Counted from the stretch's first letter, positions 8,480 through 18,444 are shown. The stretch: 33,072 nucleotides of DNA from Candidatus Zhuqueibacterota bacterium (GCA_015491485.1 WFVT01000304.1:1-33072), one strand, 5' to 3'. Translations and numbers: made by a program. Notes: generated by a model from the sequence alone, not told the origin.

Positions 8480-10461
8480 ATAAACAACGAAACGGCATCG
8501 AGATAGAAAGCAACATGGTCGCAAAAAATCGTACATGGCAGCGCATGAGAAATCGGATGAGCAAACACACCGGTTGGCTGGTGCTGGCTCTGCTGTTCGG
8601 GGTCGGCACGCCCGCAATGGCGCAAAGGGCCGATGGCGGCTTTGAAGGCATTTTTTCGTATGGAGTGGGCGCCCGGGCGCTGGGCCTTGGCGGCGCTTAT
8701 ATTGCCGAAGCGTCTGACGCATCGGTGGTCTATTGGAATCCGGGTGGACTTGATCGGTTGTCGCGCAAATCCATGACTCTGTTTTATTCCACTCTCCCCC
8801 TGGACGGCCAATACAATTTTATCAGTTATGTTCATCCGACGGTATCGTCCGGCACGTTTGGCGTTGCGGTTTTGCGCGTGGGCACGGACGGAATCGTGGA
8901 ACGCGATGAACTGGGCGATGTTCTCGGAAGGTCCAGCTTTTCGCAGATTCAGTTGCTCATATCTTATGGAAAACAGTTGCCGTACAATTTATCGATCGGG
9001 GCTTCGTTGAAAATCGAGCAGCAGGACTTTTTGTTTTCACAGGGGCAGATCAGCGGACGCGGCGTCGGTGCGGATGTGGGGGTGATGTACCGCCCGGACT
9101 GGGGACCGGAATTTCTGCAAAATCTTTCATTGGGCGTTATTATACAAAATGCTATACCGCCGATTGTGAGAATTGCAGAAGCGCAGGTCCGGGTGCCCCG
9201 GAATTATAAATTCGGGGTGGCGAAATGGTTTCGCCTGTCTTCCAGAAATGATGGATTGGGCATTTATGGAGATATCGAAAAAGGCGAACAAAAAGACATT
9301 AAAATGCGTTTCGGCGTGGAATATGCCTATCAAGGGGGGGCGATGTTGCGGTTAGGGTTTGCCGAACGGCAACTGGTGTTTGGCGCCGGAATCAACATCA
9401 ACCGCTTACAGATCGATTATTCCTATGGCAGCTATGATTTTAGTCCCGAATTTCCGCAAAATCATCGCGTATCGATCAGCCTGACCTTTGGCAAATCCAA
9501 ACAGGAAATCATCGAGCTGGCCAAACGAGAGCGAGAACTTGCCATCGCCCGAGAGGCGGCGCAACGGGCCGAATTTCAGCGCAAGCTGGAGATTAAAACC
9601 AACATCGAAGCCGGATTGAGCTTTTTCCAGAAACAAAAATATTTTGACGCACTCATTAAATTTAACGCTGCGCTCAATCTCGACCCGGACAATGAAGAAG
9701 CCGCAATGTGGGCGCGACGCGCTGAACAAAAGTTGAAAGAGGAAGAAGAACGGGAGCGGGAACGTTTACAAAAACTGGCCGCCGAAAAAGCCGAGGAACA
9801 GCAGCGCAAAGCGTTTGTACAAAATCAGCTCCAAAAAGGTATCAGCTTTTTCAATGCCGGAAAATATAACGAAGCGCTGGCGGAATGGCGCATCGGATTG
9901 GAGCGCGACCCGGATAATCCGAGCTTGAAAAAATGGATTGCCAAAACCGAAGAGCAGATTCAGCGCCGGATTCGGGAACTCCGGCGGCAAGCCGAGCTGC
10001 TCGCCGCGCGCGGCCGCTATCTGGAAGCCATCGATCGGCTGAGTGAATTGAAGCAATTCGGCGTCAATGATGAAAAATTGCTGGCGAAGGTCAATGCAGA
10101 CATCGCCCAGTTCCGCCGCAAAATGAATTACGAAGAGGCATATCGCCGCGGCGTGACGGAGTATTTCAACAAGAATTACAAAGCCGCCATGCAATTCTTT
10201 GAACAGGCCCTGCGCCTCGATCCGAACAATTCCAATGTAAAAGAGTATTATAGAAAAGCTGAAGCCCGGGCCAACGCCCGTGAAGAACCGTTTAAGACGC
10301 CGGAAATTGAACAGAAATATAAAAAGGCGGTTTTGCTTTACGCTCAGCGGAAATATGAGGCGGCATTGAAACTCTTAAAAGAGATTGAAAAAGAACAGCC
10401 ATACAGTAAACAAATTTTAAAACTGATCGACGATACCGAAGAGGCCTTACGTAATCGATAG
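8476..10461 (+). CDS. PorV/PorQ-like outer-membrane beta-barrel protein fused to C-terminal TPR repeats
   Basis: A 661-residue protein. The first ATG overlaps the upstream stop by 4 nt; ATG codons at 8515 and 8560 would give more typical signal peptides. The export signal ends at AMAQ near residue 50. Residues about 52-345 have the PorV/PorQ (UPF0164) signature: YGVGARALGLGGAY, then A.DASVVYWNPGGL, then repeating amphipathic beta strands ending in SISLTFGK. A charged, probably coiled-coil linker follows. Residues about 374-661 hold roughly five TPR-like units, for example KYFDALIKFNAALNLDPDN and NYKAAMQFFEQALRLDPNN, presumably periplasmic. PorV proteins shuttle T9SS substrates or anchor at the outer membrane. 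The coupled upstream gene encodes a protein with a T9SS-type C-terminus, so a dedicated export or attachment partner is a reasonable inference. The TPR tail is not part of classical PorV. Confidence 0.85.
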   Translation: MNKQRNGIEIESNMVAKNRTWQRMRNRMSKHTGWLVLALLFGVGTPAMAQRADGGFEGIFSYGVGARALGLGGAYIAEASDASVVYWNPGGLDRLSRKSMTLFYSTLPLDGQYNFISYVHPTVSSGTFGVAVLRVGTDGIVERDELGDVLGRSSFSQIQLLISYGKQLPYNLSIGASLKIEQQDFLFSQGQISGRGVGADVGVMYRPDWGPEFLQNLSLGVIIQNAIPPIVRIAEAQVRVPRNYKFGVAKWFRLSSRNDGLGIYGDIEKGEQKDIKMRFGVEYAYQGGAMLRLGFAERQLVFGAGININRLQIDYSYGSYDFSPEFPQNHRVSISLTFGKSKQEIIELAKRERELAIAREAAQRAEFQRKLEIKTNIEAGLSFFQKQKYFDALIKFNAALNLDPDNEEAAMWARRAEQKLKEEEERERERLQKLAAEKAEEQQRKAFVQNQLQKGISFFNAGKYNEALAEWRIGLERDPDNPSLKKWIAKTEEQIQRRIRELRRQAELLAARGRYLEAIDRLSELKQFGVNDEKLLAKVNADIAQFRRKMNYEEAYRRGVTEYFNKNYKAAMQFFEQALRLDPNNSNVKEYYRKAEARANAREEPFKTPEIEQKYKKAVLLYAQRKYEAALKLLKEIEKEQPYSKQILKLIDDTEEALRNR

Positions 10462-10533
10462 CCCGGTGAAGTAAGCGCATAGCGTGAATCGTTTCTAAAG
10501 GATACGAGCCAAAACCAAAGAGAAGTCATACCC

Positions 10534-13500
10534 TTGTTTAAAAACGTTATAAAAGAGCAGTTAAAGGTTCCTGCACACATCGATTACCTGGGCGAACTGC
10601 GTGATTTTGTGGTTCGCGTGGGACGGAAGTATGGTGTGTCTGAAAAAATCATCAACTCTTTCAAGCTCGCTATCGATGAGGCAGGAACCAACATCATCCG
10701 GCATGCCTACCGCGATCACGATGAGCCCGGCTTTATTTTATTGCGGGTCATTGTCCGAAAAGCAAGCATCACGGTCAGTCTCATCGACCAGGGAAAATAT
10801 TTTGATCCCCGCACCGTTGGCAGCCCGGATTTGAAGCGGTATGTCGATATCGGCAAAAAGGGGGGGCTTGGCATTTTCATCATCCGCAAGTTGATGGATG
10901 AAATCGATTATCGGCGTACCGAAGAAGGAAACGAGCTACGGCTGACCAAGTATCGAGTCGATGAGAAAAAGCAGGGCGTCAAGGCACTGCCGGAAAAGGT
11001 CAAGGGGATTCCGCTTTCCCTGAAAGCCAAATATTTCATTCGTACCGCCCTGGCGATTACCCTCGTGATTGCTGGCGTTTATTCCGTTTACTATTACCGG
11101 GTGGCTGAGCAAATCCGGAATGTGTATTTGGATACCCTCACCGAAATCGGGCACCAGGTCACCAAAGAGCTGATCCAGGAGCCGCACTACTTTAAATTGG
11201 AAAACCTTCATCATTTATACGCCAATGTGCTGAATCTCTATAAAAAATATGAAGATGAAATTTACGAATTATATGTAATCGATAAAGACGGATTGGTGGA
11301 GGTATCCAGCGATACGGCGAAAATCATTTCGGGCAGCGAAAAGGTTTTGACGGAACGTCAGCCGGTACGGGATAATATATTTCTCTATACCATTGAAAAG
11401 GCGATGGAGGGAAAAGGTGCCGTAACCATTGATCTCTATGATTTTATTGAACCGATCAGGCTTCCCGACCAGGCTGAGCCGTGGGGAGAGCTGCATGCAC
11501 GGTTGTTGAAATCGCGAGTGGATGCGGAAATCTGGCAAAAACGATGGGAATACGGGCGGCTGGCACTGAGCATTCTTTTGATGAGCTACATTGGCACCCT
11601 GCTTTTGATCTATTTGCTGCTCAATCCATTCAAAAAGCTCGCCGATTGGATTCGCGCCCTCGACCATGGCGAGGTGCAGGACGAAATGGATATCGATTCG
11701 TCCACCGAAATCGGTGAAATCGCCAAGGCGTTCAGCGAAATCACCACCAAATTTCGAGAGTCTCAAAAAAACCTGGCAGAGCAGGAACAGCTTCAAAAAG
11801 AAATGCAGGTGGCGCAGGAAATCCAGCAGACGCTCCTGCCTACCGAATTCCCCGAAATCGAAGGCTACGAAATCGCCTCGTATTACGAAGCCGCCAAAGA
11901 AGTCGGTGGTGATTATTTTGATTTTGTGGAAGTGGATAAAGATACCATCGGGATTGTTGTGGCCGATGTGTCCGGGAAAGGGGTCCCCGGCTCGCTGGTG
12001 ATGACCATGATCCGTACCGCGCTACGTACGGAAGCCCGCGGGGTTAAAGATGCTGCCGAGGTGCTGGCGCGAGTGAATGACTTCGTAGTCAATGATATGA
12101 AAAAGGGCATGTTTGTAACCATATTTTATGTAATTATTGACTCCAAGCGACGTCGGTTGAATTATGCCAGCGCCGGCCACAATCCGATGATACTGTACCG
12201 GCCGTCCACGCGTAAGACCTATTACCTGAACCCAAAAGGGTTCCCGATCGGCATTCAATTATCTGAAAAAGATTTGTTCCGGAAATCCATTGAATCTGAT
12301 ACCATCCAGCTCGCTGAAGACGATATCTTGCTGCTTTATACCGATGGCATTACAGAAGCCATGAATTCCCGCCGGGACCTGTTCGGCGAAGAGCGGTTGC
12401 TGAAAGTGATACGGGAATACGGGCATCTGCGAGTAAAGCCGTTCATCGAAAAGATGAAAATGGAGCTGACTTCCTTCACCGAAGGGCAACCGCAATATGA
12501 TGATATTACCCTGGTGGCGATTAAAGAGAAAACTTCGCCTGAAAAAGAGGAGCTGCGACGGGCCAAACTGGCGCACCAGTATATTGCCGAAGGCATGAGT
12601 ATTCGTGAGGCCTGCGAAAAAGCGGGCATTACCACTTATGCCTATTACAACAAATATAAAAAGCAATTTGAGCAAATCGGTGTTGATAATTACGAGGTGG
12701 ACGAGACAATCGCTGTTGAGGCGAAACATATCAGTATTGAAGACAAGGTCAAAATTTTCGACATCATCAAAAATCATCCGGAATACGGTGCAAAACGCAT
12801 TAGTGAAGAGCTGAATACGGAAAAATACGGCTATACCGTTATTCCGGAAAGCAAAATTTATGAAGAACTCGTTCGTAGCCGGCTGAACACCCGGCAATTG
12901 CGGGAAGCCTGGGTCGCGCGTGGCGGCAGAAATAAACGGCGGTTGAAGCCGCCGGGAACGCCCATGCTGACTCTGGATGGACGGATTATCATGGATCAGG
13001 ATATCGCCGATGACCGTCCGGCAGCTCCGCCTCCGCCGGCAGATGAAGCATCGCCGAAAGTGCCGGCTGCGGAAGGCGAATCCTCTCACGAAACCGCCGA
13101 AAAAGAAGAATCAGCGGCCCCAACGGTCGGCGAGGCTGCGGAAGATTTGAATATCGATGTTATTGCGCGTCCACTGGAAGAAGTTTTGGATAAAACCAAA
13201 GCCGATTCTGATACCATCGCGGATCCTGAAAGCCATGTGGAGGAAGCAAGTTCGGCCGCTCCTGAACACCGCTATCCCGAAACTGAAGATGGTCCAGAAA
13301 CGGAAGAACTGGTTTCTGCGACAACCGGAGATGATGAAACCATATCGTTTGAAAAACTGTTCGAAGGCGGCGATCTACTTGAAAGCGATGTAGAAAAGAA
13401 AGAAGGTGGCACCGGTCCCGACTCTCAAGTTCAGGAGGATCAAGAAGAAGCAGCCTCGGAATTGTATTCCAGTCCGGCGGCAAATATTCGTCAAAGCCTC

Positions 13501-14955
13501 ACAGTCGATGAAAAAGAACCGGATACGGCCATTCCAGAAGCCGATGATCGGGAGGCGAACAGGCAGTCTGACCAGGACCTCACCCTGAGCGCAGTGGAAG
13601 ATTTGCTGGAAAAGGAAATTTTTAACAGCTTTGAGGAAATTGCTTCCAGCCTTGTTGTGGAGGAAGGCGAAAAACAAAGCGAAAACGATGTTCCGCAAAC
13701 GCTTGACACCGACTCTGAACCGGCTCTGGATGCAGAACCGGACGATGCCGTTGTTAATGAAACGGAGAACGATTGGATTGAGGCAATAACCAAAGATGCC
13801 GGGACGTTGGAACCCGAGTCGGAGACGACCGAGTCGGCGCCACGTGAAAGCGAAGACACGCTGATACCCGAAGCCGCTTCTGAGACGGAACCAGTAGAAT
13901 CAGCAGAGGTTGAAGGCACTGAAACGGCTGTCGAACCGGAACCGCTTTCGGAATTGGCGGATCATGAAGGCGCTGCCGAGGCCGGCACGGAGGAGGCCCT
14001 GCCAGCGGCAGCGGAAGCGGAACAAGAAACGACGGAGGCGGTTCGGGAGGACGGTGAAGTGAGTACCCGTGAGGATTCTGAGATGGAAACGGAAGAATTC
14101 GAGGTTCCGCCCCCGGAGAGTCTGCCGCAAACCGAAGAAATTTTGGTTCAGGCCGCGGGTGAAATCCAGAACGAGTCTGAAACTTCTGATGAACTGGAAT
14201 TGATTCAGCCGCTTGAGGAAGCATTTGAGAAAACCACAACCGGGGAAGCCGTGCCGACACCGGCCGAACTACAGGGAAATGGTCGAGTCAAGCCCCTGGA
14301 AACGGAGTCTGATTATGAAGCAGAGGAAGAGGCGGAACCGGCACTAAGCGAGGATACGGCACAGCAAGACGATACCCATGTTTTCCTTGAGATTTTTTCC
14401 GATGAAGAGACGCCGGAAGAAAGCACCGATACCACTGGTGCCCGGTTGCGGCAGATAGCTTCGACGGAGATGGATTCCAGAATATCCAGCAGCAGGCCGA
14501 TTACTCAAAAAGAGGCGGTAACGGAAACCACCGCATCCGGGAGCCGCTTAACGCGGCAAGCAACTCATCCACCGCGATGGCTGGAAAGAGAAAAATTGCT
14601 TGTCCTCGGGCTGCGCTATTACAAAAACCGCGATTTTGACCGGGCCATTGAGATGTTCCAGGAAGCCATTCGCAAGTTTCCCGATTTCAAAGAAGCGCAC
14701 AGCATTTTGGGCAACGCCTATTTCCGGAAAGGCGCCTATGCTGAAGCCTTTCGGGCATATCTTCGCGTCCTGGAAATCGATCCGCGAGACATGACGGCGT
14801 TGGAAAACATCGGTGTGATTTATGCCAATCAGGGTGCTTTGGATAAAGCCATCCGCCAATGGCAGAAAATCCTGAGAATTGATCCCGGTCGGCATGATAT
14901 TCAAAAAAAGATTCAAAAAGCGTTGCAATTGCTTGAAGAAAAAGAAATTGGTTAA
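10534..14955 (+). CDS. Transmembrane SpoIIE/PP2C phosphatase fused to RsbW-type ATPase, HAMP, HTH domains, acidic linker and TPR
   Basis: A 1473-residue multidomain signalling protein. Residues 1-147 are an anti-sigma-kinase-type HATPase (N box with E49 and N53; DQGKYFDP from D85; GGLG at 110-113). Membrane segments lie at about 170-188 and 343-363 around a roughly 150-residue periplasmic sensor. HAMP plus coiled coil cover 364-435. A SpoIIE/PP2C domain covers about 436-665 with metal-binding aspartates D460 (GGDYFD), D478 (ADVSGKG), D604 (YTDG) and D657 (DDIT). Residues 677-715 look like a transposase-type helix-turn-helix (MSIREACEKAGITTYAYY). Residues 733-795 form a second helical domain shared with the next gene. 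About 830-1335 is a low-complexity, Glu/Asp-rich linker. 1349-1473 are TPRs. It should phosphorylate and/or dephosphorylate a STAS partner on serine in response to a periplasmic signal. The start is TTG with a weak AAAGAGAAG upstream, 72 nt after the PorV-like gene. Confidence 0.88.
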   Translation: MFKNVIKEQLKVPAHIDYLGELRDFVVRVGRKYGVSEKIINSFKLAIDEAGTNIIRHAYRDHDEPGFILLRVIVRKASITVSLIDQGKYFDPRTVGSPDLKRYVDIGKKGGLGIFIIRKLMDEIDYRRTEEGNELRLTKYRVDEKKQGVKALPEKVKGIPLSLKAKYFIRTALAITLVIAGVYSVYYYRVAEQIRNVYLDTLTEIGHQVTKELIQEPHYFKLENLHHLYANVLNLYKKYEDEIYELYVIDKDGLVEVSSDTAKIISGSEKVLTERQPVRDNIFLYTIEKAMEGKGAVTIDLYDFIEPIRLPDQAEPWGELHARLLKSRVDAEIWQKRWEYGRLALSILLMSYIGTLLLIYLLLNPFKKLADWIRALDHGEVQDEMDIDSSTEIGEIAKAFSEITTKFRESQKNLAEQEQLQKEMQVAQEIQQTLLPTEFPEIEGYEIASYYEAAKEVGGDYFDFVEVDKDTIGIVVADVSGKGVPGSLVMTMIRTALRTEARGVKDAAEVLARVNDFVVNDMKKGMFVTIFYVIIDSKRRRLNYASAGHNPMILYRPSTRKTYYLNPKGFPIGIQLSEKDLFRKSIESDTIQLAEDDILLLYTDGITEAMNSRRDLFGEERLLKVIREYGHLRVKPFIEKMKMELTSFTEGQPQYDDITLVAIKEKTSPEKEELRRAKLAHQYIAEGMSIREACEKAGITTYAYYNKYKKQFEQIGVDNYEVDETIAVEAKHISIEDKVKIFDIIKNHPEYGAKRISEELNTEKYGYTVIPESKIYEELVRSRLNTRQLREAWVARGGRNKRRLKPPGTPMLTLDGRIIMDQDIADDRPAAPPPPADEASPKVPAAEGESSHETAEKEESAAPTVGEAAEDLNIDVIARPLEEVLDKTKADSDTIADPESHVEEASSAAPEHRYPETEDGPETEELVSATTGDDETISFEKLFEGGDLLESDVEKKEGGTGPDSQVQEDQEEAASELYSSPAANIRQSLTVDEKEPDTAIPEADDREANRQSDQDLTLSAVEDLLEKEIFNSFEEIASSLVVEEGEKQSENDVPQTLDTDSEPALDAEPDDAVVNETENDWIEAITKDAGTLEPESETTESAPRESEDTLIPEAASETEPVESAEVEGTETAVEPEPLSELADHEGAAEAGTEEALPAAAEAEQETTEAVREDGEVSTREDSEMETEEFEVPPPESLPQTEEILVQAAGEIQNESETSDELELIQPLEEAFEKTTTGEAVPTPAELQGNGRVKPLETESDYEAEEEAEPALSEDTAQQDDTHVFLEIFSDEETPEESTDTTGARLRQIASTEMDSRISSSRPITQKEAVTETTASGSRLTRQATHPPRWLEREKLLVLGLRYYKNRDFDRAIEMFQEAIRKFPDFKEAHSILGNAYFRKGAYAEAFRAYLRVLEIDPRDMTALENIGVIYANQGALDKAIRQWQKILRIDPGRHDIQKKIQKALQLLEEKEIG

Positions 14956-14966
14956 ATAGTTTCCAT

Positions 14967-14995
14967 TTGACTTTCATTCATGGTTCTATTATATT
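14967..14995 (+). promoter_or_regulatory. Sigma-70-type promoter for the STAS gene
   Basis: TTGACT at 14967-14972 and TATATT at 14990-14995 are separated by exactly 17 nt. This predicts a start near 15002 and a leader of about 36 nt before the ATG at 15038. It uses the same two hexamers and spacing as the tRNA-Ser promoter at 19610. It would let the STAS protein be made independently of the phosphatase upstream. Confidence 0.65.
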
Positions 14996-15037
14996 AAAAC
15001 TTATGATGATCAAAGAACCTACAGCTAGGAGTTAGCC

Positions 15038-15730
15038 ATGGAAGGTATCCAGGTGTCGGTGGAAAGAGCAGGAATGAACAATAACATTGCCGTCATTAAA
15101 GTCGGTGGATATATTGATACCACCACCTCGGCTGAATTGGAACATGCTCTGGATTCCCTCCTCAAAGCGGGAATGAACCGCATCATTATCGACCTGGGTA
15201 ATGTGGATTATATCAGCAGTGCGGGTTGGGGAATTTTCATCAGTGAGATCAAAGGCATTCGCGAAAGAGGGGGCGACCTGAAATTGGTGCGCATGATTCC
15301 GGATGTCTATGAGGTGTTTGAGCTGCTGGAATTCCACTATATTCTCAAAGCGTTTGATACGCTGGAAGAGGCGGTGCGTGATTTTGACCGGGGCGCATCT
15401 TTTGAAGAGAAGCCGGAAACGAAAAGCGTGGAATCAGGCGGCGATTCCGGGACTGTGACCGCCGGAACGGAACCGCTGGTTGCGGAGCAAAAAACCACAG
15501 TCAGTTCCGCCGAACCACGTCAGCCGCAAAGCATTGATGACAAAATTCGGGAGGTCGTGATCAACAACCCGGATGCCGGCACCTTGAAAATCAAAAAGCT
15601 TTTGGCCTCACCTCAATATGGGAATATAAAAATCGGATTTTTCGAGTTGCGTCGGCGGCTGAAAAACCTCAACCTGGATTCCAAAGCGAAACGTGTCGAG
15701 TTTTTTAAACAGCGGGCGATGAGCTCCTGA
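15038..15730 (+). CDS. STAS-domain anti-sigma-factor antagonist with extra C-terminal helical domain
   Basis: A 230-residue cytoplasmic protein. Residues 1-115 are a STAS domain of the SpoIIAA/RsbV family. The phosphorylation loop reads VDYISSAGWG, and Ser61 aligns with SpoIIAA Ser58. Residues 116-165 are a polar linker. Residues 166-230 (from IDDKIREVV to the end) match residues 733-795 of the upstream phosphatase: I(E/D)DK(V/I), then an NP or HP turn, then I...L, then YG...I, then a basic tail. The protein is therefore the likely substrate of both the kinase and the phosphatase halves of that protein. AGGAG 6 nt before the ATG supports the start. No sigma factor is visible in the window, so the final output target is unknown. 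Confidence 0.88.
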   Translation: MEGIQVSVERAGMNNNIAVIKVGGYIDTTTSAELEHALDSLLKAGMNRIIIDLGNVDYISSAGWGIFISEIKGIRERGGDLKLVRMIPDVYEVFELLEFHYILKAFDTLEEAVRDFDRGASFEEKPETKSVESGGDSGTVTAGTEPLVAEQKTTVSSAEPRQPQSIDDKIREVVINNPDAGTLKIKKLLASPQYGNIKIGFFELRRRLKNLNLDSKAKRVEFFKQRAMSS

Positions 15731-15787
15731 AGCTTTTTCGCCCCCTTTTCCTGCCTCTTCTCCCCGCCGAGAACCCTGGATGCCCTG

Positions 15788-15816
15788 TGGCGAAGCCCTG
15801 CTCTTGATAATATAAT
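15788..15816 (+). promoter_or_regulatory. Possible icd promoter
   Basis: A perfect TATAAT lies at 15811-15816, inside an AT-rich patch about 100 nt before icd. The -35 candidate 17 nt upstream (TGGCGA, 15788-15793) is poor, so this is moderate to weak evidence. Confidence 0.35.
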
Positions 15817-15919
15817 GCTTTGAACTTTTCGGAATCGATCCAATAAAGGATTTGGATGTGTTATGTGTGATGCTATCTGAACTGAGTTGGTGAACTGCTG
15901 AAACATAGGAGGCAAATGG

Positions 15920-17161
15920 ATGGAATTTGCGAAACTTCGTGTGCCGGACCAGGGAGAGAAAATCCGCGTAGAAAATGGAAAGCTGGTCGTGCCGGATCAG
16001 CCGATCATCCCGTTCATTGAAGGGGATGGTATAGGGCCGGATATTTGGCGTGCCACTCAGCGTGTACTGGATGCCGCGGTCGAAAAGGCGTATGATGGAC
16101 AACGAAAAATCGTCTGGTTCGAGATTTTTGCCGGGGAAAAGGCCAAAGCGAAATATGATGAATGGCTGCCCGAGGACACATTCAATGCAATCCGCGAGTT
16201 CACCGTGGCCATCAAAGGGCCGCTGACCACGCCGGTGGGCGGCGGCTTTCGCAGTCTGAACGTGACTCTGCGTCAGGTGCTGGATTTGTACGCCTGCGTG
16301 CGGCCGGTAAAATATTATCCCGGGGTGCCTGCGCCGGTGCGCGCGCCGGAAAAGATGAACGTGGTCATTTTCCGCGAAAATACCGAGGACGTGTACGCCG
16401 GCATCGAGTGGAAAGAGGGTTCGGAAGAGGCCGCGAAAATTATCCGCTATATTGAAGAACAGTTTAACATCAAAATCCGGCAGGATTCGGGCATCGGTAT
16501 CAAGCCCGTGAGTATCACCGGTTCCAAACGGCTGGTGAGAAAAGCCATTCAATACGCCATCGATCAGGGCCGCAGCAGTGTGACCCTGGTGCACAAAGGC
16601 AACATCATGAAATTCACCGAAGGCGCTTTCAAAGAATGGGGATATGAGCTGGCCCGGGAAGAGTTCGGCGATTTCACTATCACGGAAGAGCAGCTTTGGT
16701 CTGAATTTGACGGTAAAGCGCCGGCCAATAAAATCGTCATCAAAGATCGCATCGCCGATAACATGTTCCAGCAGATTTTGACGCGGACGGATGAATACGA
16801 CGTGATCGCCACGACCAACCTCAACGGTGATTACCTGTCCGATGCCTGCGCGGCGCAGGTGGGCGGTCTGGGGATGGCGCCGGGTGCCAATATCGGGGAT
16901 TCTATCGGCCTGTTTGAAGCCACCCACGGCACCGCGCCGAAATATGCCGGTCTCGACAAGGTCAATCCGAGTTCGCTGATCCTCTCCGGCGTGATGATGC
17001 TGGAATATCTGGGTTGGAAAGAAGCGGCCGAGCGCATCGAGAACGGCCTGGCCAAAACCATTCAGCAAAAGCGAGTGACGTATGATTTGGAACGGCAGAT
17101 GGAAGGCGCTACTTTGCTGAAATGTTCTGAATTTGCTGAGGCCATTGTGGAGAATCTGTAA
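15920..17161 (+). CDS. icd: NADP-dependent isocitrate dehydrogenase
   Basis: A 413-residue enzyme of the citric acid cycle, converting isocitrate to 2-oxoglutarate and CO2 with reduction of NADP. It aligns along its length with the E. coli enzyme: IEGDGIG near the N-terminus, [22 protein letters not shown] (Ser112 matches the substrate-binding, phosphorylatable Ser113 of E. coli), [11 protein letters not shown], and [13 protein letters not shown] specificity is supported by K341, Y342, Y388 and R392, which match the 2'-phosphate-binding Lys344, Tyr345, Tyr391 and Arg395 of E. coli. Of two close ATGs, the one at 15920 lies 7 nt after AGGAGG, while 15916 is only 3 nt away. A terminator follows, so it is probably transcribed alone. 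No acek-type kinase gene is in the window. Confidence 0.97.
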   Translation: MEFAKLRVPDQGEKIRVENGKLVVPDQPIIPFIEGDGIGPDIWRATQRVLDAAVEKAYDGQRKIVWFEIFAGEKAKAKYDEWLPEDTFNAIREFTVAIKGPLTTPVGGGFRSLNVTLRQVLDLYACVRPVKYYPGVPAPVRAPEKMNVVIFRENTEDVYAGIEWKEGSEEAAKIIRYIEEQFNIKIRQDSGIGIKPVSITGSKRLVRKAIQYAIDQGRSSVTLVHKGNIMKFTEGAFKEWGYELAREEFGDFTITEEQLWSEFDGKAPANKIVIKDRIADNMFQQILTRTDEYDVIATTNLNGDYLSDACAAQVGGLGMAPGANIGDSIGLFEATHGTAPKYAGLDKVNPSSLILSGVMMLEYLGWKEAAERIENGLAKTIQQKRVTYDLERQMEGATLLKCSEFAEAIVENL

Positions 17162-17183
17162 TTCCTGGTTTTGACGCTGGAAC

Positions 17184-17223
17184 AAGGGGTTATCCTGAAG
17201 GTAAAAATTTAGGATAACCCCTT
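17184..17223 (+). terminator. Intrinsic terminator after icd
   Basis: A perfect 13-bp inverted repeat (AAGGGGTTATCCT at 17184-17196 and its complement at 17211-17223) with a 14-nt loop begins 23 nt after the icd stop. The tail (TGTTGT) is only moderately U-rich. The rest of 17224-17436 holds no gene I can support and no clear promoter. Confidence 0.7.
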
Positions 17224-17433
17224 TGTTGTATGCGTATCTCTGAGGGACAGCCGCAGTCCCGCGCCTGAAGATTGTTCTTGCGAATGTATTCAATTTGTTG
17301 AATTGAGCCCGTGGATAGTCGCGGAACATATTGAAAAAAAGCTTCACAATCAATGCGCCTCAGCGAGCGTTTGAATTTTTTGAGTTCCATTCAGATCGAT
17401 GTGCACAGCGAATGTATTGATAAACGTGAATAA

Positions 17434-18420
<987 letters not shown>

Positions 18421-18444
18421 AACGAAGCACTGGGGGATATATTT

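Noticed and set aside
9334-9340. G7 runs in the PorV-like gene (about 9334-9340) and in the ATPase G2 box (10860-10866) as phase-variation switches
   Set aside because: Seven G residues is short for slipped-strand phase variation, both frames are intact, and the second simply encodes the conserved GG of the ATP-binding box.
12562-12930. Transposase remnant inserted into the phosphatase gene
   Set aside because: The IS3 OrfA-like helix-turn-helix look is noted, but the frame is intact, there are no inverted repeats or target duplications, and the second half recurs in the STAS protein, so it is a domain and not debris.
15715-15745. AGCT-CCTGA-AGCT hairpin at the STAS stop codon as a terminator
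   Set aside because: Only a 4-bp stem plus a wobble; too weak, though four or five T residues follow.
15608-17353. 581-codon open frame on the - strand
   Set aside because: Antisense to icd and the end of the STAS gene; no recognisable domain and no suitable start context.
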